Part shown: in pieces, positions 14,692 through 21,074 of the stretch
Numbering within the stretch: the first letter of the stretch is position 1
Layout: every line of letters begins with the position of its first letter
NCBI GenBank assembly: GCA_021296055.1
Contig: JAGWBE010000023.1
Span: forward strand, 1 to 21,838
Direction: 5' to 3'
Source: Dehalococcoidia bacterium
GTDB lineage: Bacteria > Chloroflexota > Dehalococcoidia > Lucifugimonadales > Australimonadaceae
Length of the DNA: 21,838 bases
Translations under genes and position numbers: made by a program
Notes under the pieces: model-generated
What the model was told of the DNA's origin: nothing
What the model saw: only the letters and a program-made list of their open reading frames with translations
The model's database searches: none

Positions 14692-15066
14692 CTATGCGCG
14701 GGGCAGGGAGGATGGCGGAGGGCGCTTGCTGCGGACGTAGCGGCCGAACTCGCGCACCTGCTCCCACTCGTCGTCGGTGAGGTCGCCGAACTCGTACAGG
14801 CGCGCCAGGTCGGTGGGTTTGATGGGCGTCTCGTACTCCTCGGGGGTGAGGTGGCCGGCGTGGACGAGGAGTTGGCCGAGGGGGACACCCATCGCGCGGG
14901 CCATCTTGCGCAGGGTGTCCGGGCGGGGAAGGATGCCGCGCTTGAAGAGGGCGCTGAGAGTGCTGTGGGGGATGCCCGCCTGCCGCGCAAGCCAGAGCTG
15001 AGTGGTCTCGCGCTCGTCGAGCCATGCGCGGATGTAGGCGGCGAGGGGGGTGTGCGTCGTTTCCAT
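14692..15066 (-). CDS. XRE-family transcriptional regulator
   Basis: A 124-aa protein with a helix-turn-helix at about 10-65 (AAYIRAWLDERETTQLWLAR, then QAGIPHSTLSALFKRGILPR as the recognition part, then TLRKMARAMGVPLGQLLVHA). An acidic helical C-terminal part follows (LTPEEYETP...DDEWEQVREFGRYV), probably for dimerisation. ATG 15066 is preferred because TACAAT (15079-15074) lies seven bases upstream. The in-frame ATG at 15099 would place this -10 inside the gene. It faces a zinc-ribbon gene across about 125 bases that hold palindromes, so it is likely the local, phage-repressor-like regulator of the right-hand island. Confidence 0.85.
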   Translation of the reverse strand: METTHTPLAAYIRAWLDERETTQLWLARQAGIPHSTLSALFKRGILPRPDTLRKMARAMGVPLGQLLVHAGHLTPEEYETPIKPTDLARLYEFGDLTDDEWEQVREFGRYVRSKRPPPSSLPRA

Positions 15067-15073
15067 GACGCGG

Positions 15074-15146
15074 ATTGTACAACGGGGCGTTGACAGCATG
15101 GCAATGACGTGGATTAGGATTGTCGTGTCGCAAACATCTCATTGCG
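15074..15146. promoter_or_regulatory. Divergent XRE / zinc-ribbon control region
   Basis: Minus strand: TACAAT (15079-15074), seven bases before the XRE ATG, sits within a perfect palindrome TTGTACAA (15075-15082). Plus strand: TTGACA (15092-15097) with a possible TTAGGA or TAGGAT about 18-19 bases on. Further along is an inverted repeat CGCAA-N8-TTGCG (15129-15146). The palindromes are candidate operators for autoregulation. Confidence 0.45.
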
Positions 15147-15190
15147 TAGAAACGGAAACCAACCGACGCCAACGGACTAGGAGGGACGGG

Positions 15191-15382
15191 ATGCCGGCGC
15201 TGATTCACGAACGGGTGCGTTGCCCGCGCTGCGCGGCCAGGGGCGCGCGGGAGTTGAGCCGCCTGCCGGAGGAGGGGCACGGGGTGTTGATGTGCGCCTT
15301 CTGCAAGCACACGTGGTGCGAGCACGGGCGGCGCGGCGCGCACGCGCCGCGCGAGCGTCCGCCAGGCGGAGGCGCGCGGTAG
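15191..15382 (+). CDS. Small zinc-ribbon protein
   Basis: A 63-aa protein with two CxxC pairs, RCPRCAARGA (C11, C14) and CAFCKHTWC (about C36, C39, C44), forming a likely zinc ribbon. The C-terminal tail is rich in Arg, Gly and Pro. GGAGG six bases before ATG 15191 supports the start. Function unknown; such proteins in phage early regions often bind nucleic acid. It diverges from the XRE regulator and precedes the terminase gene by about 190 bases. Confidence 0.65.
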   Translation: MPALIHERVRCPRCAARGARELSRLPEEGHGVLMCAFCKHTWCEHGRRGAHAPRERPPGGGAR

Positions 15383-15420
15383 GCCAAGAAGGCCAGCCGA
15401 GCAGAGGGGATCGAGAGATG

Positions 15421-15465
15421 AGCGGAGCCGAGCCGCTTCCAGAGAGAGGAAGCGCCGGCTCCGCT
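15421..15465 (+). other. Strong hairpin between the zinc-ribbon and terminase genes
   Basis: AGCGGAGCCG (15421-15430) pairs with CGGCTCCGCT (15456-15465) and CGCTTCC (15434-15440) with GGAAGCG (15448-15454), giving 17 pairs around a seven-base loop. No T-run follows, so it is not a standard terminator; it may mark processing or a packaging-type site upstream of terminase. Confidence 0.5.
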
Positions 15466-15571
15466 TCTCGTTGCGGGCGCCGGGCGGGCGCCGCGCCGCC
15501 AACAGCCGCAGGGTTGAGGCAAGCGTGCGGGAGCGGCGGCGCTCCGCCCGGCGCCTATGAACTAGGGAGCA

Positions 15572-16936
15572 ATGGGAGACAGCGTGGGCATAGCGGAGAG
15601 GACGGGCGGGTTCGCCGACTACCGGGACGATCCGGTGGCGTTCGTGAGGGAGGTGCTGCCGGAGGCGGGCGTCCCGTATCCCAAGCAGGCGGAGATGATG
15701 CGCCTCGCCGTCTCCAACCGCCGCGTCTCGGTCGTCGGCTGCAACGGCTCCGGCAAGGACTGGGCGGTCGCCCGGCTCGTGCTGTGGTGGGTGGAGACGC
15801 GGACGGAGGCCAAGGCCGTCGTAACCGGGCCGACGCAGCGGCAGGTGGACGAGGTGGTGTGGCGCGAGATGCGCCTCGCCTACGCCATGGCGGGGCACGC
15901 GCTGTCGGGGCGGATGCAGCGCTCCCGCTACGAGGTGGGCGCCGACCGTTTCGCGCTCGGCTTCTCCACCGACCAGCCGTACAACCTCCAGGGGTTCCAC
16001 TCGCCCAACCTGCTGGTGGCCGTAACGGAGGCGCACGCGGTGGAGCAGGAGCATATGGACGCGCTCAAGCGTCTGAACCCTAACCTGCTGATCCTCACGG
16101 GCAACGCGCTCGTGATGGTCGGCGAGTTCTACGAATCGCACCACGCCCGCCGGAATCTCTACGCCGCGATGCGGATATCGGCTTTCGACACGCCCAACTT
16201 CATCGAGGGCGCGGGCGTGGTCATACCGGGGATGCTCACCCCCGACGACGTGGAGGAGCGCAAGAAGGAGTGGGACGAAGAGAGCGATTCCTACCGCGCG
16301 TCCGTCCTCGCCGAGTTCGTGTCGGAGTTGAGGAACTCCCTGGTCTCGCGCGCCGAGGTCTCCGACGCGGCGGCTCGATGGGCGGAGCCCGCGCCGGACG
16401 AGCCGGGAGCGCCGTGGCTGCTGGGAGTGGACGTGGCGCGGTACGGCGGCGACAAGACGGCGCTGTGCCTGCGCCGGGGGCAGCGGGTGGAGTCGATCAA
16501 GACGGTGCGCGGCGCCGACACGATGGAGGTGGTGGCGTTGGTCGTCGAGCAGGCGCGGCGCTACGGCGTGCGCGCGGTGTTCGTCGACGGCGTAGGAGTG
16601 GGCGGCGGCGTGGTCGATCGCCTGCGCGAACTGGGCATGCCGGCGGTGGACGTGCAGGCGGGGTCGAAGGCGCGCAACGCCGAGCGCTTCGTCAACCTGC
16701 GCGCCGAGCTCTTCTGGGGGCTGCGCGAGCGCTTCCGCGAAGGGCGCATCGTCATACCGGACGACTCCGAGCTGACCACCCAGCTGCTGGCGCTGCAGTA
16801 CAAGGAGACCGAATCCGGGCGTATCCAGTTGGCGCGCAAGGACGACATCCGCAGGCGCGGCCTCCCCTCGCTCGACAAGGCGGACGCGCTCGCCCTGGCG
16901 TTCATGCCGGAGCCGGCGACGGGCGTGTGGCTGTGA
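15572..16936 (+). CDS. Phage terminase large subunit
   Basis: A 454-aa DNA-packaging motor protein with an ATPase followed by a nuclease. Walker A is GCNGSGKD (56-63). The Walker B strand reads LLVAVTEAHAV (about 147-157), with Thr152 where Asp is expected before Glu153. The RNase-H-like nuclease has Asp287 (GVDVARYGGDKTA), Asp339 (FVDGVGVGGGVVD) and Asp438 (DKADALALAF). The length is usual for this type. ATG 15572 follows GGGAG closely; GTG 15584, preceded by GGAG, is an alternative. No small terminase subunit is evident, and no portal gene follows: the next genes are on the other strand. It is probably a remnant, though the frame itself is intact. Confidence 0.9.
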   Translation: MGDSVGIAERTGGFADYRDDPVAFVREVLPEAGVPYPKQAEMMRLAVSNRRVSVVGCNGSGKDWAVARLVLWWVETRTEAKAVVTGPTQRQVDEVVWREMRLAYAMAGHALSGRMQRSRYEVGADRFALGFSTDQPYNLQGFHSPNLLVAVTEAHAVEQEHMDALKRLNPNLLILTGNALVMVGEFYESHHARRNLYAAMRISAFDTPNFIEGAGVVIPGMLTPDDVEERKKEWDEESDSYRASVLAEFVSELRNSLVSRAEVSDAAARWAEPAPDEPGAPWLLGVDVARYGGDKTALCLRRGQRVESIKTVRGADTMEVVALVVEQARRYGVRAVFVDGVGVGGGVVDRLRELGMPAVDVQAGSKARNAERFVNLRAELFWGLRERFREGRIVIPDDSELTTQLLALQYKETESGRIQLARKDDIRRRGLPSLDKADALALAFMPEPATGVWL

Positions 16937-17019
16937 GGGGAAGGCGTAAGGCGCGTCCCTAGCAGGAGCTAACGCTATTGACTATCCGGCCAGCCTTTGG
17001 TATCAAAGGGGCCAATGTT

Positions 17020-17062
17020 CCCCGCCGTCCGGTCTGCCCTTGGGCGGGCCGAACTGGCGGGG
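17020..17062. terminator. Hairpin between convergent terminase and NYN genes
   Basis: CCCCGCC (17020-17026) and GGCGGGG (17056-17062) enclose further pairing (GCCC-TT-GGGC), forming a strong stem between two convergent stop codons. T-runs are lacking on both sides, so a role as bidirectional terminator is tentative. Confidence 0.35.
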
Positions 17063-17066
17063 CTTA

Positions 17067-17687
17067 CTATTGGTTGTAGTCCGTAGGGTCGGCTACGGCG
17101 TCGTAGTCCTCTTGTCTCAGCCAGTGACACCAGAGATTCTTACCTTGAACGGCAAGCCGACGCCTTGCTGAAATCCCACGCCATGCCGCAGTCGCCGGGG
17201 CGGGAGACCCCGCGAATCGGTCGAGTACGAACTCTAGCGCGGGCAGCAGGTCAGTATCGGTGCTGACCAAGACGCCCACATCGTAGGCGCCGTCAAGCGT
17301 CAGAGAGATGAAGTCAATCGACAACGCGACATCGATTCCCTTCTCCTCCGCTGGCCGATTCGGCCAGTCTCGCGGGTAACGCAGCGGCCGCCACACGACC
17401 ATGGCTCCCTGCTTCTCCCACGCGGTGCACTGTTTCATATGGGCTCCGTACGTTTGCGGAGCCTTCGTCGAGTTGGGTCGCCCTGTGTAGACGCGAACCT
17501 GCTCAAGGACACACGGCGCGCCCTTGGGGCCGCCGCGCGCGGCGAGCAAGTTCCCAAGCCTAACCGGGTCGAACTGGCCGCTGACGTAGTGAACCGGCGA
17601 ACCGAAGAAGCATTCACGCGCCCCCTTGTAGGTGTTCTGGGCATCGATGAACACGGTCATCCGCAAAGGCGGCTGGACAGCTGACAT
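17067..17687 (-). CDS. NYN-domain protein (PIN-like nuclease)
   Basis: A 206-aa protein with the NYN/LabA-type PIN-like fold. Strand one is TVFIDAQNTYKG with Asp15 and Asn18, then EEKGIDVALSIDF (115-126) supplies Asp119 and Asp125, and VLVSTDTDLLPALEF (139-153) supplies Asp144 and Asp146. These acidic residues would form the metal-dependent nuclease site of the family, usually acting on RNA. ATG 17687 gives the longest protein; ATG 17660, just before TVFIDAQN, is equally possible, and neither has a Shine-Dalgarno. It lies on the opposite strand to the phage genes with codon use less GC-biased than its neighbours, like a cargo (moron) gene. The biological target is unknown. Confidence 0.82.
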   Translation of the reverse strand: MSAVQPPLRMTVFIDAQNTYKGARECFFGSPVHYVSGQFDPVRLGNLLAARGGPKGAPCVLEQVRVYTGRPNSTKAPQTYGAHMKQCTAWEKQGAMVVWRPLRYPRDWPNRPAEEKGIDVALSIDFISLTLDGAYDVGVLVSTDTDLLPALEFVLDRFAGSPAPATAAWRGISARRRLAVQGKNLWCHWLRQEDYDAVADPTDYNQ

Positions 17688-17796
17688 CGCGCGGATGCTC
17701 GCATGCCTGATGGCGGCGGCGCAACACGCCAGCGGCCTCCTCGGTCGTCTTGCCGACGCGAAGCGGCGCGGAGGCGCTTGGCTTTCGCGGCGATCC

Positions 17797-18006
17797 CTAC
17801 GCGGATTTCTTGTCGTACGGAGGGAGGCCGTTCGCTTGGGCGATGCCGTCCGCCGTTACGAAGACGCCGATGCCGATGAGCGCCGCGGGGAGGATGGCGA
17901 CGACCATCGTCGTGATGTCGCCGGTGTCGTCAGGAACGTGAGCCAACCATCCGCTAAAGCACAAGACTCCGATGATGCCGACAATGACGCCCGCTGCGAT
18001 CTTCAT
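17797..18006 (-). CDS. Small two-span membrane protein
   Basis: A 69-aa protein with two hydrophobic segments, AAGVIVGIIGVLCFSGWLAH (about 4-23) and TTMVVAILPAALIGIGVFVT (about 32-51), joined by an acidic loop and ending in a short charged tail (YDKKSA). AGGAG lies ten bases before ATG 18006. No family recognised. It sits just upstream of the NYN gene on the same strand (about 110 bases apart), so the two may be one cargo unit. Confidence 0.6.
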   Translation of the reverse strand: MKIAAGVIVGIIGVLCFSGWLAHVPDDTGDITTMVVAILPAALIGIGVFVTADGIAQANGLPPYDKKSA

Positions 18007-18405
18007 TCGTCGCCTACTCCTAACCCCGTGGGGCAGTTGGCCGCCGCGCCCTCCCCTACTTGCGACGCTGTTCGTGAGGCTTACGGGCGAGCGCAGTCTA
18101 CGGCTACCTTACACCGCGTCCGCCTGCGTCAACAAGCCGATTGCGGCGCGACGCCCTCGATGAGTTCGCGCACGGCGTACGCGCTCGCCCCGCGTTCGTG
18201 CCTCTGCCATTCGGCTCTTGCCCGGACGGAGCCGCCGTTCTAACGTGGGCGCAGGCGGCGCGTTGCGCCGTTTGGCGCGCAGGAAGGCCCCGGCAGGTCC
18301 CTCAGCGGGACGGCAGCCGGGGCCTCGTTGCGTTTAAGGCCGCGGAGGCGGCGAGACGAGGTTCCCGCCGATTCGCGGGAGCGACGGAGAAGAAGGAGCG
18401 TGGCG
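18007..18405. other. Non-coding stretch with strong inverted repeats
   Basis: No convincing gene. The main structure is a compound hairpin: AGGCCCCGGC (18285-18294) with GCCGGGGCCT (18316-18325), enclosing GTCCC-TCAGC-GGGAC (18297-18311) and followed by CGTTGCGTTT. Smaller ones are GGCGC-GTT-GCGCC (18258-18270) and TCCCGC-CGATTC-GCGGGA (18363-18380). The big hairpin could be a terminator for incoming plus-strand transcription or a recombination scar. Confidence 0.5.
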
Positions 18406-18955
18406 ATGAGGGAAGCGATGGGGGAGTTGGCGGCGCTGTTCGGGGCGCTGGCGGTCGCGCCGTTGGCGCCGGCGCTGGCGCTCACCCACGCGGACGCGCC
18501 TGTCCACGGCGGCCAACGCGACGCTGTTCGCGAAGAAGCTCGACGCGAGCAAGCGCGAGTACCGCGTCGGCTTCAACGCCAGTGGCGCGCCGGTCATCAC
18601 CGTCTACGACTCGTCCAGGGGCGGCTACATCCAAACGGAGGGCGTCTCGACCATCGGCGAGGACGAGTGGCATTTCGTCGTGTGGACGTATAGCGGGCTG
18701 CGGCAAGCGCACGGCCTGAACGTCTACTGCGACGGGGCGCCGTGCGCGAGCACGGACAGCACGACCAACTTCACCGGCAGCTCCAGCGGTTCGTCGCCGG
18801 TGCGCGTGTTCGAGGACGCACAGGACGCGAACCTCTTCACGGGCAAGGTTGCGGGCGGGCCGCTCGGCCCCTTCCACGTCGACCGCCTCGCGTTGAAGCA
18901 GGAGCAGGTCGAGCGCCTCTACATCCTGGGCCGCGCCGCGCTGGGGCTGGTCTGA
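18406..18955 (+). pseudogene. LamG/concanavalin-like phage protein, frame disrupted near its start
   Basis: AAGGAG eight bases upstream supports ATG 18406, which opens a hydrophobic N-terminus (MREAMGELAALFGALAVAPL...). That frame soon becomes arginine-rich nonsense. From about 18482 the neighbouring frame carries a clear LamG-type domain to the TGA at 18955: TAANATLFAKKLDASKREYR, VITVYDSSRGGY, EDEWHFVVWTY, then LFTGKVAGGPLGPFHVDRLA. This frame has no ATG, GTG or TTG between a stop at 18407-18409 and GTG 18680, so the domain lacks its own start. The N-terminal third expected of LamG proteins is missing. A deletion fusing two frames, or a sequencing slip, explains this. Such domains occur in virion surface proteins. 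The stop overlaps the next start (TGATG). Confidence 0.65.
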
Positions 18956-19404
18956 TGTCCCCCGCCCGCAAGGACTACACGCCGTCCGTCCGCCCCCGCG
19001 CGAGGCGAGAGCAGGGGCAGCGCCGCCTGACGCCTAACTACCCCGACCCGAGCGAGGTCAAGCACCTGTGGGTGTCGGAGGGTTACCAGAACACGGCTCC
19101 TCACGCGCTCGTTACGCCCTCCACCGGGCGGCGGCTGCGCGTCATCCGCGTGCGCGTCCACCAGCTCGCCGCCGACGGCCACCACTTCTGCGAAGTCTAC
19201 TTCGGAGGGAGCGTGAACATCGGGGCGCGCCCCGGCAAGGCGGTGGACTACCTGCGAATCCCCAACCTGGGCACGGGGGAGACGCGCACGTGGGGGCGCG
19301 GCGCCGGGCCGCTGGGGGAGAAGAACGAGCCGCTCTCCTACCGCTTCACCGCCGCGCCCTCAACCAGCCACAAGTTCATCATCGAGTACACGGAGGAACG
19401 CTGA
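18955..19404 (+). CDS. Phage-associated beta-rich hypothetical protein
   Basis: A 149-aa protein. The basic N-terminus (SPARKDYTPSVRPRARREQG) is followed by a beta-rich part (LRVIRVRVHQLA, HHFCEVYFGG, VDYLRIPNLG, HKFIIEYTEER). I do not recognise a family; position between a LamG gene and a head-tail connector suggests a virion or head-decoration role. The ATG overlaps the previous stop, and its own stop overlaps the next ATG (TGATG at 19402-19406), indicating tight translational coupling. Confidence 0.7.
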   Translation: MSPARKDYTPSVRPRARREQGQRRLTPNYPDPSEVKHLWVSEGYQNTAPHALVTPSTGRRLRVIRVRVHQLAADGHHFCEVYFGGSVNIGARPGKAVDYLRIPNLGTGETRTWGRGAGPLGEKNEPLSYRFTAAPSTSHKFIIEYTEER

Positions 19405-20225
19405 TGGTCCGCGAAGCCTACCGGTCGCTCTACGGCGACCTGCGCAAACTGAAGGACAACTCGCTGCTGGACGACCCGGCGGCGGGGGATGGGGACGACG
19501 ACGAGCTGTTCGAACTGCTGCTGGCGGTGTCCGCATGGGTGGACGCCTACTGCAACCGCTGCTTCTATCCGCTGACGGCGACGCGCCTCTTCGACGGGAC
19601 AGGAGGCGCGCGCCTCCCCGTCCCCGACCTCGTGTCGCTCACGAGCCTGACCCACCGCCCGGACGGCGGCGAGGCGGGCGAGGCGTGGGCGCCGGGCGAC
19701 TACGCCCTCGAGCCGTACAACGCGGATCCCTCCATGCCCTGGGGCGCTCCCTACGGCTCCATCCTCGCGCTCGGACGCGGCGAGCGCCACGCGTTCGAGG
19801 CGGGCCGGCGCAACTACGAGGTGAGCGGCGTGTGGGGCTACGGCCAACTGGCCGAGCCGTCCGGCGCGAGCGTCGCCGCCCTAGGCGGGATGGACGCGGC
19901 GCAGACCGCCGTCGCCGTGGACGACGGCGCCCGCTTCGCGCCCGGTCAGACGCTGCTATTGGGCGCGGAGCAGGCGTTGGTTATGGCGGTGAGCGGGAGC
20001 ACGCTGACGGTGCGGCGCGCCCTGAACGGCACGACCGCCGCCGCGCACGCGCAGGGCGCGGGCGTGTCGCTGCTGCGCTGGCCCGCGCCAGTGGAACGGG
20101 CGGCGCTCATCAACGCGGCGCGCATCTGGACGCGCGCGCCCGCGTTCGAGCCGTTCTACGTGGACGCCGACCTGGACACGGACGTGCGGCTGCTGCTCGA
20201 CCCTTACAGGAGGACGGCGACCTAG
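19404..20225 (+). CDS. Phage head-tail connector (gp6-like) protein
   Basis: A 273-aa protein. The N-terminal helical part (DLRKLKDNSLLDD...DELFELLLAVSAWVDAYCNR) and following CFYPLTATRLFDGTG, PVPDLVSLTSLTHR and the VSGVWGYG motif match the pattern of adaptor proteins that sit under the portal. Between about 150 and 225 a beta domain (AAQTAVAVDDGARFAPGQTL, LTVRRALNGT) is inserted, before the closing helix ALINAARIWTRA and DVRLLLDPYRR. GGAGG precedes the start, and the start overlaps the previous stop. The reading frame is intact although no portal gene remains in the window. Confidence 0.75.
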   Translation: MVREAYRSLYGDLRKLKDNSLLDDPAAGDGDDDELFELLLAVSAWVDAYCNRCFYPLTATRLFDGTGGARLPVPDLVSLTSLTHRPDGGEAGEAWAPGDYALEPYNADPSMPWGAPYGSILALGRGERHAFEAGRRNYEVSGVWGYGQLAEPSGASVAALGGMDAAQTAVAVDDGARFAPGQTLLLGAEQALVMAVSGSTLTVRRALNGTTAAAHAQGAGVSLLRWPAPVERAALINAARIWTRAPAFEPFYVDADLDTDVRLLLDPYRRTAT

Positions 20226-20227
20226 CC

Positions 20228-20515
20228 ATGGCAACCACTACGCAGAGAGAGCGAATCGCAACGTTGGAGTCGGCGATCGATGCGCACGACCGCGAGCACG
20301 AGCTGCTCGAGCGGCTGTGGACGCAGCGCCTCATCGCCATCGAAGACCGTTTGGCGAACATCGAAGAGGCGCTCCAGACGCGCCTCGGCGCGCCACTGTC
20401 CAACGCGCGCCTGTCCAAGCGCGACGTGGGCTTGGCGAGCGGCAGCGCGGCGCTCGCCACCATCGCGTGGCTGCTCCTCGAGCAGTTGGGCGCGCTCGCG
20501 GCTCGCGGGGGCTAG
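20228..20515 (+). CDS. Coiled-coil protein with C-terminal membrane span (holin-like or tail-associated)
   Basis: A 95-aa protein. Residues about 5-50 are a charged heptad-type helix (RERIATLESAIDAHDREHEL, LIAIEDRLANIEEALQTRL). Residues about 69-91 (GLASGSAALATIAWLLLEQL) form one hydrophobic span near the C-terminus. This build is common in small phage membrane proteins encoded near structural genes, but lysis function is not shown. It starts two bases after the connector stop and is the last gene of the phage-type cluster. Confidence 0.65.
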   Translation: MATTTQRERIATLESAIDAHDREHELLERLWTQRLIAIEDRLANIEEALQTRLGAPLSNARLSKRDVGLASGSAALATIAWLLLEQLGALAARGG

Positions 20516-20562
20516 CGGCGGGGGCATCCGCCCGCTCTCACCGCCCGCCCCGCCCCTCAAAG

Positions 20563-20616
20563 AGGTAAAAAAGTTTCTTGTGGGGGATGCCCCTACGCCC
20601 CCAGCCGAGGGGCTGG
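20563..20616 (-). repeat. Dispersed terminator-type repeat (copy of 7190-7240)
   Basis: Shares with 7190-7240 an A-run, a seven-pair hairpin (GTGGGGG-ATG-CCCCTAC, 20580-20596) and the string ACGCCCCCAGCCGAGGGGCT. On the minus strand it reads as hairpin then T-run, yet no minus-strand gene ends here, so it is better seen as a mobile or duplicated intergenic module. Confidence 0.7.
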
Positions 20617-20647
20617 GCGTGCTCGCGGCGCGCGGGGCTAGCCCGCG

Positions 20648-20682
20648 CGGTTCGCCCTTCGATTTCCCTCAAGGCGAAGGGA
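20648..20682. repeat. Dispersed short palindromic-type repeat, copy C
   Basis: The core CCCTTCGATTTCCCTCAAGG ends in CGAAGGG, so CCCTTCG and CGAAGGG form a seven-base stem. Same family as 3829-3859 and 12916-12950. Confidence 0.6.
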
Positions 20683-20709
20683 TAGGGGCGCGTCCGCCTT
20701 GTCCGTGCG

Positions 20710-20739
20710 TGGTATAGTCCCGCCACCAACACTAGGAGG
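20710..20739 (+). promoter_or_regulatory. Promoter and ribosome site of the SelW-like gene
   Basis: An extended -10 TGG-TATAGT (20710-20718) is followed 15 bases later by AGGAGG (20734-20739), six bases before ATG 20746. The full-strength ribosome site in front of the short upstream frame is a strong sign that translation really begins there and not at ATG 20827. Confidence 0.6.
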
Positions 20740-20745
20740 CGCCGT

Positions 20746-21045
20746 ATGAGCGACCGCGCGTTGGAAGAACTGGCGGGCTCCGTCCAGGTGGACATCCGCT
20801 ACTGCTTGCCTTGAGGGAAGCTCCCCATGGCCGTCTGGACGGCGGTCGAACTGTACAACAGTCTGGGAGCGGGCGTGGGCGTGACGCTCACTCCCGTGGG
20901 CAAGGGGCGGTTTGAGGTCTACGCGGACGGCGAGCTGCTCTACGACAACAAGGCGAAGGGCGCGCAGGGCATCGACATCGACGCCATCAGCGACCTGAAG
21001 ATGCGCATCCGCGACCGCCTGGAAGCGACCGCCGCCGCCGGGTAG
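20746..21045 (+). CDS. SelW-like Rdx-family protein, probable selenoprotein (in-frame TGA = Sec23)
   Basis: ATG 20746 with AGGAGG opens a frame that meets TGA at 20812-20814, then continues in the same frame to TAG at 21043-21045, giving 99 residues. The part before TGA ends VQVDIRYCLP, and after it comes GKLPMAVWTAVELYNSLG. With Sec at 23 the motif is Cys20-Leu-Pro-Sec23, exactly the CxxC/CxxU redox site that follows the first beta strand in SelW/Rdx thioredoxin-like proteins. The rest fits the family: VTLTPVGKGRFEVYADGELL, then DLKMRIRDRLEA. The total length is typical (80-100 aa). A hairpin GCCGT-CTGG-ACGGC (20830-20843) begins 15 bases after TGA, where bacterial SECIS elements lie; GGGA-AGC-TCCC (20815-20825) is a smaller alternative. 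An ordinary nonsense mutation is possible but would have to hit precisely this residue. The partner substrate is unknown. Confidence 0.85.
20815..20846 (+). promoter_or_regulatory. Candidate bacterial SECIS element
   Basis: Directly downstream of the TGA, GCCGT (20830-20834) and ACGGC (20839-20843) enclose the loop CTGG, with outer pairs A20827-T20846 and T20828-G20845 around one mismatch. The loop lies about 20 bases after TGA, within the range used by SelB in bacteria. No match to a strict consensus is claimed. Confidence 0.45.
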
Positions 21046-21074
21046 CGCGGCGCGCGCCGGCGCCCTACCCTCTC

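Noticed and set aside
15418..15571. Small terminase subunit frame starting ATG 15418
   Set aside because: The predicted protein is low-complexity Gly/Ala/Arg, runs through a strong hairpin and then into the terminase gene in another frame.
13784..16144. 786-codon minus-strand frame across the HAD, XRE and terminase genes
   Set aside because: Arg/His/Pro-rich antisense shadow without domain sense.
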